Assembly: GCF_000717055.1 (NCBI RefSeq)
Contig: NZ_JNXI01000037.1
Span: 70,500-134,499, forward strand
Origin: Streptomyces iakyrus
GTDB taxonomy: Bacteria; Actinomycetota; Actinomycetes; Streptomycetales; Streptomycetaceae
DNA length: 64,000 bases
Reading direction: 5' to 3'
Part shown: positions 45,547 to 53,836 of the stretch, in pieces
How the letters are laid out: every line of letters starts with the position of its first letter
Position numbering within the stretch: position 1 is the stretch's first letter
Translations under genes and position numbers: made by a program
The notes under the pieces: generated by a model
Seen by the model: only the letters and a program-made list of their open reading frames with translations
What the model was told of the DNA's origin: nothing
The model's database searches: none

Positions 45547-47031
45547 ATGGTGGACGAGGGTGCGGGCGAGGGCGCGGCCTGGCTGGGCGTCGACCTGGGC
45601 ACACAGAGCGTCCGGGTGCTGCTCGTCACCGCCTACGGCACGGTCCTCGGCAGCGGATCGGCCCCGCTGACGGGCCGGCGGGACGGGGTGCGGCACGAAC
45701 AGGACCCGCTGCGGTGGTGGGCGGCGCTGTGCGAGGCGTCGCGGGCGGCCCTCGGCTCCGCGCCGCCCGGCCTGCCGGTCGGCGGACTCGCGGTGTGCGG
45801 CACCTCCGGCACGGTCCTGCTGACGGACGGCTCGGGCCGCCCCGTGAGCCCCGCCCTGATGTACGACGACGGGCGGGCGACGGCGCACGCCGCGCGGGCG
45901 CGGGAGGCGGGGCTAGCCGTCCAGGACACCTGGGCGCTGCCGAAGGCACTGTGGCTGCTGGGGGAGTACGGCGGCACCCCGCTGCGCCTGACGCACCAGC
46001 CCGACCTGATCGTCGGCCGGCTCACGGGCGAGCCGCCCCCGGCCGATTCCAGCCATGCCCTGAAGACGGGCTACGACCTGGCGGGCGACCGCTGGCCGGA
46101 GGCCGCCCTGGCCCGACTGGGCCTGCCCGAGGACCTGTTGCCCGAGGTCGTCCGCCCGGGGACGCGCCTCGGCGAGGTCTGCCCGGCCGCCGCCGACGCC
46201 ACCGGCATCCCCGCCGGCACGCCCGTGCTCGCCGGGATGACCGACGGCTGCGCGGCCCAGATCGCGTCGGGCGCACTGCGGCCCGGCTCCTGGAACTCCG
46301 TGCTCGGCACCACGCTCGTGCTGAAGGGCGCCGCCCGCGACCCGGTCCGCGACCCCACCGGCGTGGTCTACAACCACCGTGCTCCGGACGGCACCTGGCT
46401 GCCCGGCGGGGCGTCGAGCGTCGGGGCCGGGGCGCTCACAGCGCACTTCCCGGACGCCGACCCGGCCGGCATGGACGCGCGCGCGGCTGCTCACGAACCG
46501 TCCCGTGCGGTCGCCTACCCGCTGGTGTCACCGGGGGAGCGGTTCCCCTTCCAGGTGCCGGAGGCGACCCCGTTCGTCCTGGGCGACCCGGTGGAGGACG
46601 CCGACCTGTGGGCCGCGCTCCTCCAGGGGGTCGGCCTCACCGAACGCCTGTGCCTGGACTACCTGCACCACCTCGGCGCCCCGCTGGACGGCCCGCTCAC
46701 CTTCACCGGCGGCGGCGCCCGCAGCCCGTACTGGAACCAGCTGCGCGCCGACATCCTGGGCCGCCCGGCCCGCGTGCCCGAGCAGACCGAACCGGCCCTG
46801 GGCATGGCGGCACTGGCCGCCCACGGGGCGTCGAGGGCGGGTGCGCTCGCGGACGTCGCCGAACGCATGGTGCGCGTCCGGACCGTCGTCGAGCCCCGCC
46901 CCGGCCGCACCGCGGCCTTCGCCGAGCCGTACGCGCGTCTGGTCGACGCCCTGCGGGACCGCGGCTGGCTGCCCGGCGCGGTCGCCGCGCACGCACACAG
47001 CCGTCTGAGCGGGGATACTTCCGCATCATGA
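45547..47031 (+). CDS. FGGY-family carbohydrate kinase, divergent from the ABC operon
   Basis: A 494-residue sugar kinase. The phosphate loop is WLGVDLGTQSVRVLLV. The catalytic Asp follows GMTDGCAAQIASG, and the C-terminal core has FTGGGARSPYWNQLRADILG and ALGMAALAA. It resembles xylulokinase/ribulokinase-type members more than the kinase at 36813-38237, so the two probably act on different intermediates. The ATG at 45547 has GGGAGG six bases upstream. The histidine phosphatase start overlaps its stop as ATGA. Confidence 0.88.
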   Translation: MVDEGAGEGAAWLGVDLGTQSVRVLLVTAYGTVLGSGSAPLTGRRDGVRHEQDPLRWWAALCEASRAALGSAPPGLPVGGLAVCGTSGTVLLTDGSGRPVSPALMYDDGRATAHAARAREAGLAVQDTWALPKALWLLGEYGGTPLRLTHQPDLIVGRLTGEPPPADSSHALKTGYDLAGDRWPEAALARLGLPEDLLPEVVRPGTRLGEVCPAAADATGIPAGTPVLAGMTDGCAAQIASGALRPGSWNSVLGTTLVLKGAARDPVRDPTGVVYNHRAPDGTWLPGGASSVGAGALTAHFPDADPAGMDARAAAHEPSRAVAYPLVSPGERFPFQVPEATPFVLGDPVEDADLWAALLQGVGLTERLCLDYLHHLGAPLDGPLTFTGGGARSPYWNQLRADILGRPARVPEQTEPALGMAALAAHGASRAGALADVAERMVRVRTVVEPRPGRTAAFAEPYARLVDALRDRGWLPGAVAAHAHSRLSGDTSAS

Positions 47032-47651
47032 GTACGACCCTCCTGCTGGTCCGCCACGGGCAGACCGTCTGGCACGCCGAGAACCGCTACGCCGGCATCA
47101 GCGACATCGACCTCACCGACACCGGCCGCGCCCAGGCCGAGGCCCTCGGCCGGTGGGCCGCCGCCCATCCCGTCGACGCGATCTGGACGTCCCCGCTGTC
47201 CCGCGCCGTCGCCACCGCCGAGCCCGCCTGCCGTGCCCTCGGCCTGACCCCCCAGAGCGAACCCCACCTGCGCGAATGCGACTTCGGCGTGCTGGAGGGC
47301 CGCACACTCGCCGAGTTCGAGGCCGAGGACCCGGAGTGGGCCGCGGCCTACCGGGCCGACCCGGTGGAGCACTCCTTCCCCGGCGCCGAGGACCCGCGGG
47401 CGGCGGCGGCCCGCGGCGTGCGCGCCCTGCGGGACATCGCCGCGGCCCACCCCGGCGAACGCGTCCTGGTCGTCGCCCACAACACCCTGCTGCGCCTGGT
47501 GCTGTGCACCCTGCTGTCGATCCCGGTCGCCGAATACCGCAGAGTGCTCCCGCGGTTGCGCAACGCGGCCGTCAGCGAACTGCGCGTGAACCCCGACGGT
47601 TCCGCCGCACTCCTCTCACTCAATGTGCCGTGCGAGGCCGATGTGCCGTAG
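47028..47651 (+). CDS. Histidine phosphatase family protein
   Basis: A 207-residue branch-1 histidine phosphatase/phosphoglycerate mutase-like enzyme. The phospho-accepting His is in LLVRHGQTVWHAENR. The second Arg is in TSPLSRAVATA, the Glu in LRECDFGVLEG and the final His in LVVAHNTLLR. Coupling to the FGGY kinase by an ATGA overlap suggests it removes phosphate from a sugar phosphate, perhaps limiting accumulation of a toxic intermediate (inference). It belongs to the two-gene divergent arm of the carbohydrate island. Confidence 0.88.
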   Translation: MSTTLLLVRHGQTVWHAENRYAGISDIDLTDTGRAQAEALGRWAAAHPVDAIWTSPLSRAVATAEPACRALGLTPQSEPHLRECDFGVLEGRTLAEFEAEDPEWAAAYRADPVEHSFPGAEDPRAAAARGVRALRDIAAAHPGERVLVVAHNTLLRLVLCTLLSIPVAEYRRVLPRLRNAAVSELRVNPDGSAALLSLNVPCEADVP

Positions 47652-47663
47652 CACTATGAGCAC

Positions 47664-48440
47664 ATGAAGCAGATCGACACGTCGGTGCCGCATTCGGCCC
47701 GGATCTGGAACTACTGGCTGGGCGGCAAGGACAACTACCCGGTGGACGAGGCGGCCGGTGACGCGTACACCGCCGTCTTCCCCGGCATCGTCACCATCGC
47801 CCGCAGCAGCCGTGCCTTCCTCGGCCGGAGCATCCGGTATCTCGTCCAGGAGGCCGGCGTACGGCAGTTCCTCGACGTCGGCACCGGCCTGCCGACCGTC
47901 GACAACACCCACGAGGTCGCCCAGCGCCTCGCCCCCGAGGCGCGGATCGTCTACGTCGACAACGACCCGCTGGTCCTCGCGCACGCCCGCGCCCTGCTCA
48001 CCTCCACCCCCGAGGGCGCGACGGCGTACGAGCCCATCAACCTCCACGAGCCGGAGGAGATCCTCGCGGCCGCCGGCAAGACCCTCGACCTCACCCGGCC
48101 CACGGCCCTGATCCTCAGCGGCATCCTGGGGCACGTGGCCGACTACGAGGAGGCCCGCGACCTGGTCCGCCGCCTCATGGCCGGTCTGCCCCCGGGCAGC
48201 TACCTCTCCCTCAACGAGGGCTCACGGGGCACGGACCCGGCCTACGAGCAGGCGCAGGACGCCTACAACGAGACCGGCGCGGTCCCGTACTTCCTGCGGC
48301 CGGTGGAGCAGATCAAGGCGTTCTTCGAGGGCCTGGAGCTGGTGGAACCGGGCGTGGTCTCGGTGCCGCTCTGGCACCCCGAACCGGGCGCGCCGGCCGA
48401 GCCGATCGGCCAGCACGGCGGCCTCGGCCGCAAGCCGTAG
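47664..48440 (+). CDS. SAM-dependent methyltransferase (DUF574 family)
   Basis: A 258-residue class I methyltransferase of the DUF574 family, which is strongly expanded in streptomycetes. ARIWNYWLGGKDNYPVD is the family hallmark at the N-terminus. Motif I is FLDVGTGLPT, and VYVDNDPLVLAHA carries the acidic residue for SAM ribose. The substrate of this family is not established. It starts 12 bases after the histidine phosphatase gene, without a clear ribosome site, and may be read through from it. It ends at a bidirectional terminator shared with sodF. Confidence 0.9.
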   Translation: MKQIDTSVPHSARIWNYWLGGKDNYPVDEAAGDAYTAVFPGIVTIARSSRAFLGRSIRYLVQEAGVRQFLDVGTGLPTVDNTHEVAQRLAPEARIVYVDNDPLVLAHARALLTSTPEGATAYEPINLHEPEEILAAAGKTLDLTRPTALILSGILGHVADYEEARDLVRRLMAGLPPGSYLSLNEGSRGTDPAYEQAQDAYNETGAVPYFLRPVEQIKAFFEGLELVEPGVVSVPLWHPEPGAPAEPIGQHGGLGRKP

Positions 48441-48456
48441 CCCCCTACGGGCTACA

Positions 48457-48493
48457 GGAGACCCCCGCGAGTCACGTCCTCGCGGGGGTCTCC
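48457..48493. terminator. Bidirectional terminator between the methyltransferase gene and sodF
   Basis: GGAGACCCCCGCGA and TCGCGGGGGTCTCC form a perfect 14-bp stem around a nine-base loop. It serves the plus-strand methyltransferase gene and forms the 3' end of the sodF transcript on the minus strand. Confidence 0.85.
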
Positions 48494-48556
48494 GTCTATC
48501 CGCCTGCCGTGCGTGAAAGGTGAGAAGACGATCACGAGGCAGGACGCTTCACGGCC
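48457..48556 (-). ncRNA. sodF 3' UTR, probable s-SodF-type antisense sRNA against sodN
   Basis: In S. coelicolor the 3' UTR of sodF mRNA is processed to a stable sRNA that pairs with the 5' end of sodN mRNA. Here the 100 bases after the sodF stop end in a terminator, and contain a stretch whose plus-strand complement (48513-48532) reads GTGAAAGGTGAGAAGACGAT. That looks like a ribosome site (AAGGTGAG), six bases and the AT of a start codon, which is what an anti-sodN sequence should cover. sodN is not in the window, so the pairing is inferred. Confidence 0.7.
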
Positions 48557-49204
48557 TCAGGGGGCCAGCAGCAGCACATCCGCCCGGGACTTGGCGGCCT
48601 CGTAACGACGGGCCACGTCCTGCCAGTTGACGACCTGCCACATCGCCTCGATGAAGTCGACCTTCTGGTTGCGGTACTGGAGGTAGAAGGCGTGCTCCCA
48701 GGCGTCGAAGACGAGGATCGGGGTGGCGCCCTGGCCGACGTTGCCCTGGTGGTCGTAGACCTGCTCCACGATCAGCCGCCCGCTCAGCGGCTCGTACGCG
48801 AGCACGCCCCAGCCCGAACCCTGCGTCGTGGCCGACGCCTTGGACAGCTGCGCCTTGAAGTGCGCGAAGGAGCCGAAGGACTCGGTGATCGCGTCCGCGA
48901 GCTCACCCACCCCGTCCTGCGCGAGCGGCTCGCCGCCGCCGTCCTTCGGACCGGTCATGTTCTGCCAGTAGATGCTGTGCAGGATGTGCCCGGAGAGATG
49001 GAAGGCCAGGTTCTTCTCCAGCCCGTTGATCGACCCCCACGTCTCCTTGTCCCGCGCCTCGGCCAGCTGCTCCAGCGTGTCGTTGGCGCCCTTCACATAG
49101 GCGGCGTGGTGCTTGTCGTGATGCAGCTCGATGATCTCGGGGCTGATCACGGGGGCGAGCGCGGAGTAGTCGTACGGCAGTTCGGGCAACGTGTAGACGG
49201 GCAT
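48557..49204 (-). CDS. sodF: Iron (Fe/Zn) superoxide dismutase
   Basis: A 215-residue Fe/Mn-type superoxide dismutase, cytoplasmic. The four metal ligands lie in [34 protein letters not shown] (Asp and His). It converts superoxide to hydrogen peroxide and oxygen. Streptomycetes also have a nickel enzyme, SodN, and use SodF when nickel is scarce. A Nur-box-like palindrome 25 bases upstream fits repression by nickel-loaded Nur. The ATG has GGAGGGG upstream. Its 3' UTR probably yields an sRNA that silences sodN. Confidence 0.96.
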   Translation of the reverse strand: MPVYTLPELPYDYSALAPVISPEIIELHHDKHHAAYVKGANDTLEQLAEARDKETWGSINGLEKNLAFHLSGHILHSIYWQNMTGPKDGGGEPLAQDGVGELADAITESFGSFAHFKAQLSKASATTQGSGWGVLAYEPLSGRLIVEQVYDHQGNVGQGATPILVFDAWEHAFYLQYRNQKVDFIEAMWQVVNWQDVARRYEAAKSRADVLLLAP

Positions 49205-49228
49205 GGGCGGGATCCCCTCCGGACCTTA

Positions 49229-49245
49229 TTGCAACTAACTTGCAA
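49229..49245. promoter_or_regulatory. Nur box in the sodF promoter
   Basis: TTGCAACTAACTTGCAA is two inverted TTGCAA-type half-sites around five bases, as described for Nur, the nickel-sensing Fur homolog of streptomycetes. It is 25-41 bases upstream of the sodF start, where a bound repressor would block transcription. Nur itself is not in the window. Confidence 0.8.
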
Positions 49246-49295
49246 GTGCACGTTAGCAGCAGGAGGGTGTCGGTGAGTGGTCCAGGCATGAGAAA

Positions 49296-49320
49296 AGCCC
49301 CCGCGTGTGTCGCGGGGGCT
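49296..49320 (-). terminator. Intrinsic terminator of the amino-acid permease gene
   Basis: AGCCCCCGCG and CGCGGGGGCT form a 10-bp stem around TGTGT. On the minus strand it is followed by TTTTCT, one of the few terminators here with a T tract. Confidence 0.85.
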
Positions 49321-49334
49321 CCGGCGGTGGCTTC

Positions 49335-50714
49335 CTACTGCTTGGCGCGGGCCTTCTGCCATGCGTACCCGACAACCGCCAGGACCAGGATCATCCCGCC
49401 CGTCGAATACAGCTGCACCCGCGTGTCCGGCTCCCGGGCCATCAGGACGAAGACCGCGGCCATGCCCGCCAGGGCGACCCAGGTCAGCCAGGGGAACGCC
49501 CACATGCGCACGGCCAGCTTCTCGGGGGCCTCGCGCTCCAGGCGGCGGCGCAGGCGCAGCTGCGAGACGGCGATGAAGATCCAGACGGCCAGGATCACCG
49601 CGCCGATCATGTTCAGCAGCCAGGCGAAGACGTCGTCGGGCCGCCAGTAGCTCAGCAGCACGCACAGGAACCCGAACACCGAGGACGCCAGCACGGCGAT
49701 CCGCGGCACCCCGCCCGAGACCCGGCCAAGACCCTTCGGGCCCTGGCCGCGCTCCACCAGCGAGTACGCGATGCGGGAGGCGCCGTAGATGTTGGCGTTC
49801 ATCGCCGACAGCAGGGCGACCAGCACGACCACGTTCATCAGCTGGCCGGCGCCCGGGATGCCGAGTTCGTCGAGGGCGGCGACGTACGGGCCCTTCTCGA
49901 CGACCTCCTTGGAGTCCCAGGGGACGAGCGTGACGATGACGGCCATCGAGCCGATGTAGAACAGCGCGATGCGCCACATCGCCGTACGGACCGCGCTCGC
50001 GACGCCCTGGACGGGGTTCTCCGACTCGGCCGCCGCGATGGTGACCGTCTCCAGGCCGCCGTAGGCGAAGACCGAGGCGAGCAGGCCGATGACCAGGCCC
50101 TCACCGCCGTTCGGCAGGAAGTCCGTGAGGTGGCTCGCACCGGGGGAGTCCGTGCCGGGCAGGATCCCGAGGATCGCCAGGACGCCGAGCACCAGGAACA
50201 GGGTGATCGCGCCGACCTTCAGCGCCGCGAACCAGAATTCGAACTCGCCGAAGTTCTTCACGGCCGCGAGGTTCGTGCCGCAGAAGACGACCATGAACAG
50301 CGCCACCCACGCCCACTCCGGCGTGCCCGGCAGCCAGCCGCTGACGATCTTCGCGGCGCCGATGCCCTCCAGGCCGACGGCCGTGCAGAGCAGCACCCAG
50401 AAGGACCAGCCGGCGGTGAACCCGGCCCAGGGCCCGATCGCCCGCTCGGCGTGCGCCGAGAACGACCCCGACGACGGATACGCCGCCGACATCTCGCCGA
50501 GCATCCGCATCACCAGCATCACGAGGACACCGGAGAGGGCGTAGGCGACCACGATCGACGGACCGGCCGCGGCGATACCGGCACCGGAGCCGACGAACAG
50601 ACCGGCTCCGATCACCCCGCCGAGGGCGATCATCGACAGGTGGCGCTGCTTCAGGCCGTGGGAGAGGGAAGCGTCCGTGCCGGACGGCTTCCCCGTGGTG
50701 GTGCTGGTGGGCAT
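49335..50714 (-). CDS. Amino-acid permease (APC superfamily, GABA/aromatic type)
   Basis: A 459-residue proton-coupled amino-acid permease with about 12 hydrophobic segments. The first carries the substrate-backbone motif IALGGVIGAGLFVGSG. The conserved MRMLGEMSAAYPSSGSFS and AESENPVQG follow. It is of the GabP/AroP/AnsP type. A similar gene lies at 61365-62855. The substrate is undetermined. It is a single gene with its own terminator, between sodF and the sulfonate operon. Confidence 0.93.
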   Translation of the reverse strand: MPTSTTTGKPSGTDASLSHGLKQRHLSMIALGGVIGAGLFVGSGAGIAAAGPSIVVAYALSGVLVMLVMRMLGEMSAAYPSSGSFSAHAERAIGPWAGFTAGWSFWVLLCTAVGLEGIGAAKIVSGWLPGTPEWAWVALFMVVFCGTNLAAVKNFGEFEFWFAALKVGAITLFLVLGVLAILGILPGTDSPGASHLTDFLPNGGEGLVIGLLASVFAYGGLETVTIAAAESENPVQGVASAVRTAMWRIALFYIGSMAVIVTLVPWDSKEVVEKGPYVAALDELGIPGAGQLMNVVVLVALLSAMNANIYGASRIAYSLVERGQGPKGLGRVSGGVPRIAVLASSVFGFLCVLLSYWRPDDVFAWLLNMIGAVILAVWIFIAVSQLRLRRRLEREAPEKLAVRMWAFPWLTWVALAGMAAVFVLMAREPDTRVQLYSTGGMILVLAVVGYAWQKARAKQ

Positions 50715-50770
50715 GGGCGCGGCTCGTCCAATGCGTGAGGGCGTACGTGGGCAAAAACGCCGCCAGTCTC

Positions 50771-50802
50771 GGATGCCTCCCCGCCCCGACGGAGAGGCAT
50801 CC
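50771..50802 (-). terminator. Terminator of the sulfonate operon
   Basis: GGATGCCTC and GAGGCATCC form a perfect 9-bp stem, about 30 bases past the stop of the TauD-like gene, which is the last gene of the operon. Confidence 0.75.
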
Positions 50803-50834
50803 CAGCATGTGGACAGTCGTGTCGCTCTGTGTCG

Positions 50835-51728
50835 CTAGGCGGCGACCGGTGTGTAGTGCGAGGCGTCGCCCTCGATGACGTAGCTCTCCTTGCCCTCCAC
50901 CCCCACGGGGACGTCCCCGGCGACCGTCACCCGGTGCAGGCGGCGTGGCCGGCCGTCGTAGTTGTCGACGGCGTAGTGCTGGGTGATGCGGTTGTCGAAC
51001 AGGACGAGCTGGTTCGGCGACCAGCGGTGGCGCAGGATGTTCTCCGGCCGGGTGACGTACGCCTGGAGCAGGTCGAGGATCTTGCGGGACTCCCCGGTGG
51101 ACAGGCCCACGATCCGCTGGGCGAAGCCGCCGATGAACAGGCCCCGCTCCCCGGTCAGCGGGTGGACGCGGACCACCGGGTGGACCGTGCGGTACGTGAT
51201 CGAGGTGAACTGGGCGCGCCGGGCGGACTGCTCCTCGTCGACCTCCTCCTCGGGGACGGCGTAGTCGTAGTCGTTGGTGTGCTCGGCCCACAGCGTGTCC
51301 GCGAGGCCGCGCAGCGAGTCGGGCAGGTTCCGGTAGGCGGCGGCCGAGCTGGCGATCAGCGTCTCGCCGCCGTAGGGCGGGACGGTGATGCTGCGCAGGC
51401 TGGTGGCCTGCGGCGGGTTGAGGACGAACGTGACGTCGGTGTGCCAGTGGTTGGCGGCCCGGCCGCCCTCGCTGTCGACCGGCAGCACGTTCGGGGCGCC
51501 GTCGACGGCCGACACCGTCGGATGGGCGGTGGTGATGTCGCCGAAGTGGCGGACGAAGGCCTGCTGGCCCGCGTCGTCCAGGCCCTCCGCGTCGAAGACC
51601 AGGGCCTTGTGCGCGTTGAGCGCCTCGCGCAGGGCGGTGGAGGTCTCCTGGTCGAGGGGCCGGGTCAGGTCGACGCCCTCGACGCGGGCGCCGATGTTCG
51701 CGGTGACCTTGTGGATTCGGATGCTCAT
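50835..51728 (-). CDS. TauD/TfdA-family Fe(II)/2-oxoglutarate dioxygenase
   Basis: A 297-residue dioxygenase of the TauD/AtsK type. It would release sulfite or sulfate from a sulfonate or sulfate ester using oxygen and 2-oxoglutarate. The iron ligands are visible as HTD in NHWHTDVTF and the later His in HYAVDNYDGRPRRLHR, where the Arg binds 2-oxoglutarate. GVDLTRPL near the N-terminus and FGDITTAHPT are typical. It is last in an operon with a flavin monooxygenase and a sulfonate ABC transporter, so it broadens the range of organosulfur compounds used (inference). Confidence 0.92.
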   Translation of the reverse strand: MSIRIHKVTANIGARVEGVDLTRPLDQETSTALREALNAHKALVFDAEGLDDAGQQAFVRHFGDITTAHPTVSAVDGAPNVLPVDSEGGRAANHWHTDVTFVLNPPQATSLRSITVPPYGGETLIASSAAAYRNLPDSLRGLADTLWAEHTNDYDYAVPEEEVDEEQSARRAQFTSITYRTVHPVVRVHPLTGERGLFIGGFAQRIVGLSTGESRKILDLLQAYVTRPENILRHRWSPNQLVLFDNRITQHYAVDNYDGRPRRLHRVTVAGDVPVGVEGKESYVIEGDASHYTPVAA

Positions 51729-51761
51729 GGCTGTGTTCCTTCCGGAGGGGAGTCGGGCGGG

Positions 51762-53105
51762 TCAGACGAGTGCCGGGGCGACGACGTGCTGGTTGGCGGG
51801 GCGCGGGAGGCCGTAGCGCTCCCGCAGGGTGCGGCGGGCGTCGCCGTACCCGGTGCGGAGCAGGCCGCGGGCCCGCAGGATCGGGACGACGTGGTCCACG
51901 AAGGCGTCGAGGCCGGAGGGCAGGACGGGCGGCATGATGTTGAAGCCGTCGGCGGCGCCCGACTCGAACCAGAGCTGGATCGTGTCGGCGACCTGCTCGG
52001 GCGTCCCGGCGACGGTGAGGTGCCCGCGGCCTCCGCCCAGGCGCCCGATCAGCTGCCGGACGGTGAGCCGCTCGCGCCGGGCCAGCCCGACGATGAGCGT
52101 GTAGCGGCTCTTGGCGCCCTCGATGGCGCTCTCCGGCGGCAGATCGGCCGGCAGCGGGCCGTCCAGCTCCAGGGTGCCCGGGTCCAGGTGCAGCAGCCGT
52201 TCCAGGTGGTTCACTCCGTGCGCGTGCACGATGTGGTCCTCCAGGACCCGCTCGTCCGCCCGCGCCTCGGCCTCCGTGGAGCCGAGCACCGGGACGATGC
52301 CGGGCAGCACCTTGACGTGGTCCGCGTCCCGGCCCGCCGCGACCGTCCGGGACTTGAGGTCGGCGTAGAAGGCCCGCGCGTCCTCGACGGTCTGCTGGGC
52401 GGTGAACACCGCCTCCGCGTACCGGGCGGCGAACCGCTTGCCGTCCTCGGAGGAGCCGGCCTGCACGAGCAGCGGGTAACCCTGCGGGGAGCGGGGCACG
52501 TTGAGCGCCCCCTCGACGCTGAAGTAGCGCCCTCGGTGCCGTGGCGGGTGGATCTTCGCGTCGTCGCCCCACACGCCCGCCGCCTTGTCGGCGACGATCG
52601 CGTCGTCCTCCCAGCTGTCCCACAGCTTCAGCGCCACGTCGAGGAACTCGGCGGCCCGCGCGTACCGCTCCGCGTGCGCCGGCTCGGCGTCCAGACCGAA
52701 GTTCCGGGCGGCCTCGGCACCGGCGGTCGTGACGATGTTCCAGCCCGCCCGGCCGCCGCTGAGGTGATCCAGCGTGGCGAACTTCCGGGCCAGGTTGTAC
52801 GGCGAGTTGTACGAGGTGGAGGCCGTGGCGATCAGGCCGATGTGCTCGGTCGCCGTCGCCAGCGCCGTCAGCAGCGTGATCGGCTCCAGCGCCCCCGCGG
52901 GCCGCTGTCCGACACTGCTCCACAGCTGTGGGCCGTCGGCGAGGAACAGCGAGTCGAAGGTGCCGCGCTCGGCGGTCCGGGCGAGCCGTACGTAGTGAGC
53001 CAGGTCCACATGGGCGTACGGGTCGCTCTCCGGCAGCCGCCACGACGCCTCGTGGTGGCCGGTGTTCATCAGGAACGCGTTCAGATGGAGCTGTCTGCGG
53101 GTCAT
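51762..53105 (-). CDS. LLM-class FMN-dependent monooxygenase (NtaA/SnaA/DszA type)
   Basis: A 447-residue flavin monooxygenase that uses reduced FMN and oxygen. Members of this subgroup desulfurise organosulfur compounds or attack aminopolycarboxylates. Typical stretches are HLNAFLMNTGHHEASWR at the start, YVRLARTAERGTFDSLFLAD, GRAGWNIVTTAG and GYPLLVQAGSSEDG. No flavin reductase gene is in the operon, so reduced FMN must come from elsewhere. The ATG overlaps the ABC ATPase stop as ATGA. Together with TauD it suggests sulfur scavenging from sulfonates or thioethers. Confidence 0.92.
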   Translation of the reverse strand: MTRRQLHLNAFLMNTGHHEASWRLPESDPYAHVDLAHYVRLARTAERGTFDSLFLADGPQLWSSVGQRPAGALEPITLLTALATATEHIGLIATASTSYNSPYNLARKFATLDHLSGGRAGWNIVTTAGAEAARNFGLDAEPAHAERYARAAEFLDVALKLWDSWEDDAIVADKAAGVWGDDAKIHPPRHRGRYFSVEGALNVPRSPQGYPLLVQAGSSEDGKRFAARYAEAVFTAQQTVEDARAFYADLKSRTVAAGRDADHVKVLPGIVPVLGSTEAEARADERVLEDHIVHAHGVNHLERLLHLDPGTLELDGPLPADLPPESAIEGAKSRYTLIVGLARRERLTVRQLIGRLGGGRGHLTVAGTPEQVADTIQLWFESGAADGFNIMPPVLPSGLDAFVDHVVPILRARGLLRTGYGDARRTLRERYGLPRPANQHVVAPALV

Positions 53106-53836
53106 CGATGGTCCTCCGTGACACCGAGCGCGGCCAGCAGCCGCTCCCGGTACTCGCCGAGCAGGGGATCGCGGTACGACCGCGGGTGCGCGCGGTCGAT
53201 GGTGAGGTCGAGGCCGATGCGGCCCTCCTCCAGGACGAGCACCCGGTCGGCGAGCACGATCGCCTCGTCCACGTCGTGCGTGACCAGCAGCACCGAGGGC
53301 CGGTGGCGCTCCCACAACTCCCGGAGCAGGCCGTGCATCCGGATCCGGGTCAGCGCGTCCAACGCCCCGAACGGCTCGTCGGCCAGCAGCAGTTCCGGCT
53401 CCCGTACGAGCGACCGGGCCAGGGCGGCGCGCTGGGCCTCCCCGCCGGACAGCTCGCCCGGCCAGGCCCGCTCGCGGCCCTTCAGCCCGACCTCCTCCAG
53501 GGCCGCACGGCCCCTGCGTCCGGCATCCTTGCCCTCCGCGCCGAGCAGCACGTTGTCGAGGACCCGCCGCCAGGGCAGCAGCCGGGAGTCCTGGAAGACC
53601 ACCGACACCCGCTCGGGCGCGATCAGCTGCCCGGAGCCCGTGACGCCGTGGTCGAGTCCGGCGATGGCCCGCAGCAGGGTGCTCTTGCCGGAGCCGCTGT
53701 GCCCGAGCAGGGCCGTCAGCTGCCCGGCCGGCAGGTCGAGGTCGATGCCGTCGAGGACCGTGCGCCCGTCGAACGACCTGGTCAGACCGCGCAGTTGGAC
53801 GGCGGGGCGGGTCAGCTGCTCAGTGTGCGGCGCCAT
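53102..53836 (-). CDS. ssuB: Sulfonate ABC transporter ATPase (SsuB-like)
   Basis: A 244-residue ATPase. It has Walker A GHSGSGKST, the Q-loop in VVFQDSRLLPWRRVLDNV, the signature LSGGEAQRAALARSL and Walker B LLLADEP with FGALDA; the switch His is in LVTHDVDEAI. This is the nitrate/sulfonate/taurine class. The ATG at 53836 has GGAGGG upstream and starts 25 bases inside the permease gene, an overlapping, coupled layout. Confidence 0.92.
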   Translation of the reverse strand: MAPHTEQLTRPAVQLRGLTRSFDGRTVLDGIDLDLPAGQLTALLGHSGSGKSTLLRAIAGLDHGVTGSGQLIAPERVSVVFQDSRLLPWRRVLDNVLLGAEGKDAGRRGRAALEEVGLKGRERAWPGELSGGEAQRAALARSLVREPELLLADEPFGALDALTRIRMHGLLRELWERHRPSVLLVTHDVDEAIVLADRVLVLEEGRIGLDLTIDRAHPRSYRDPLLGEYRERLLAALGVTEDHR

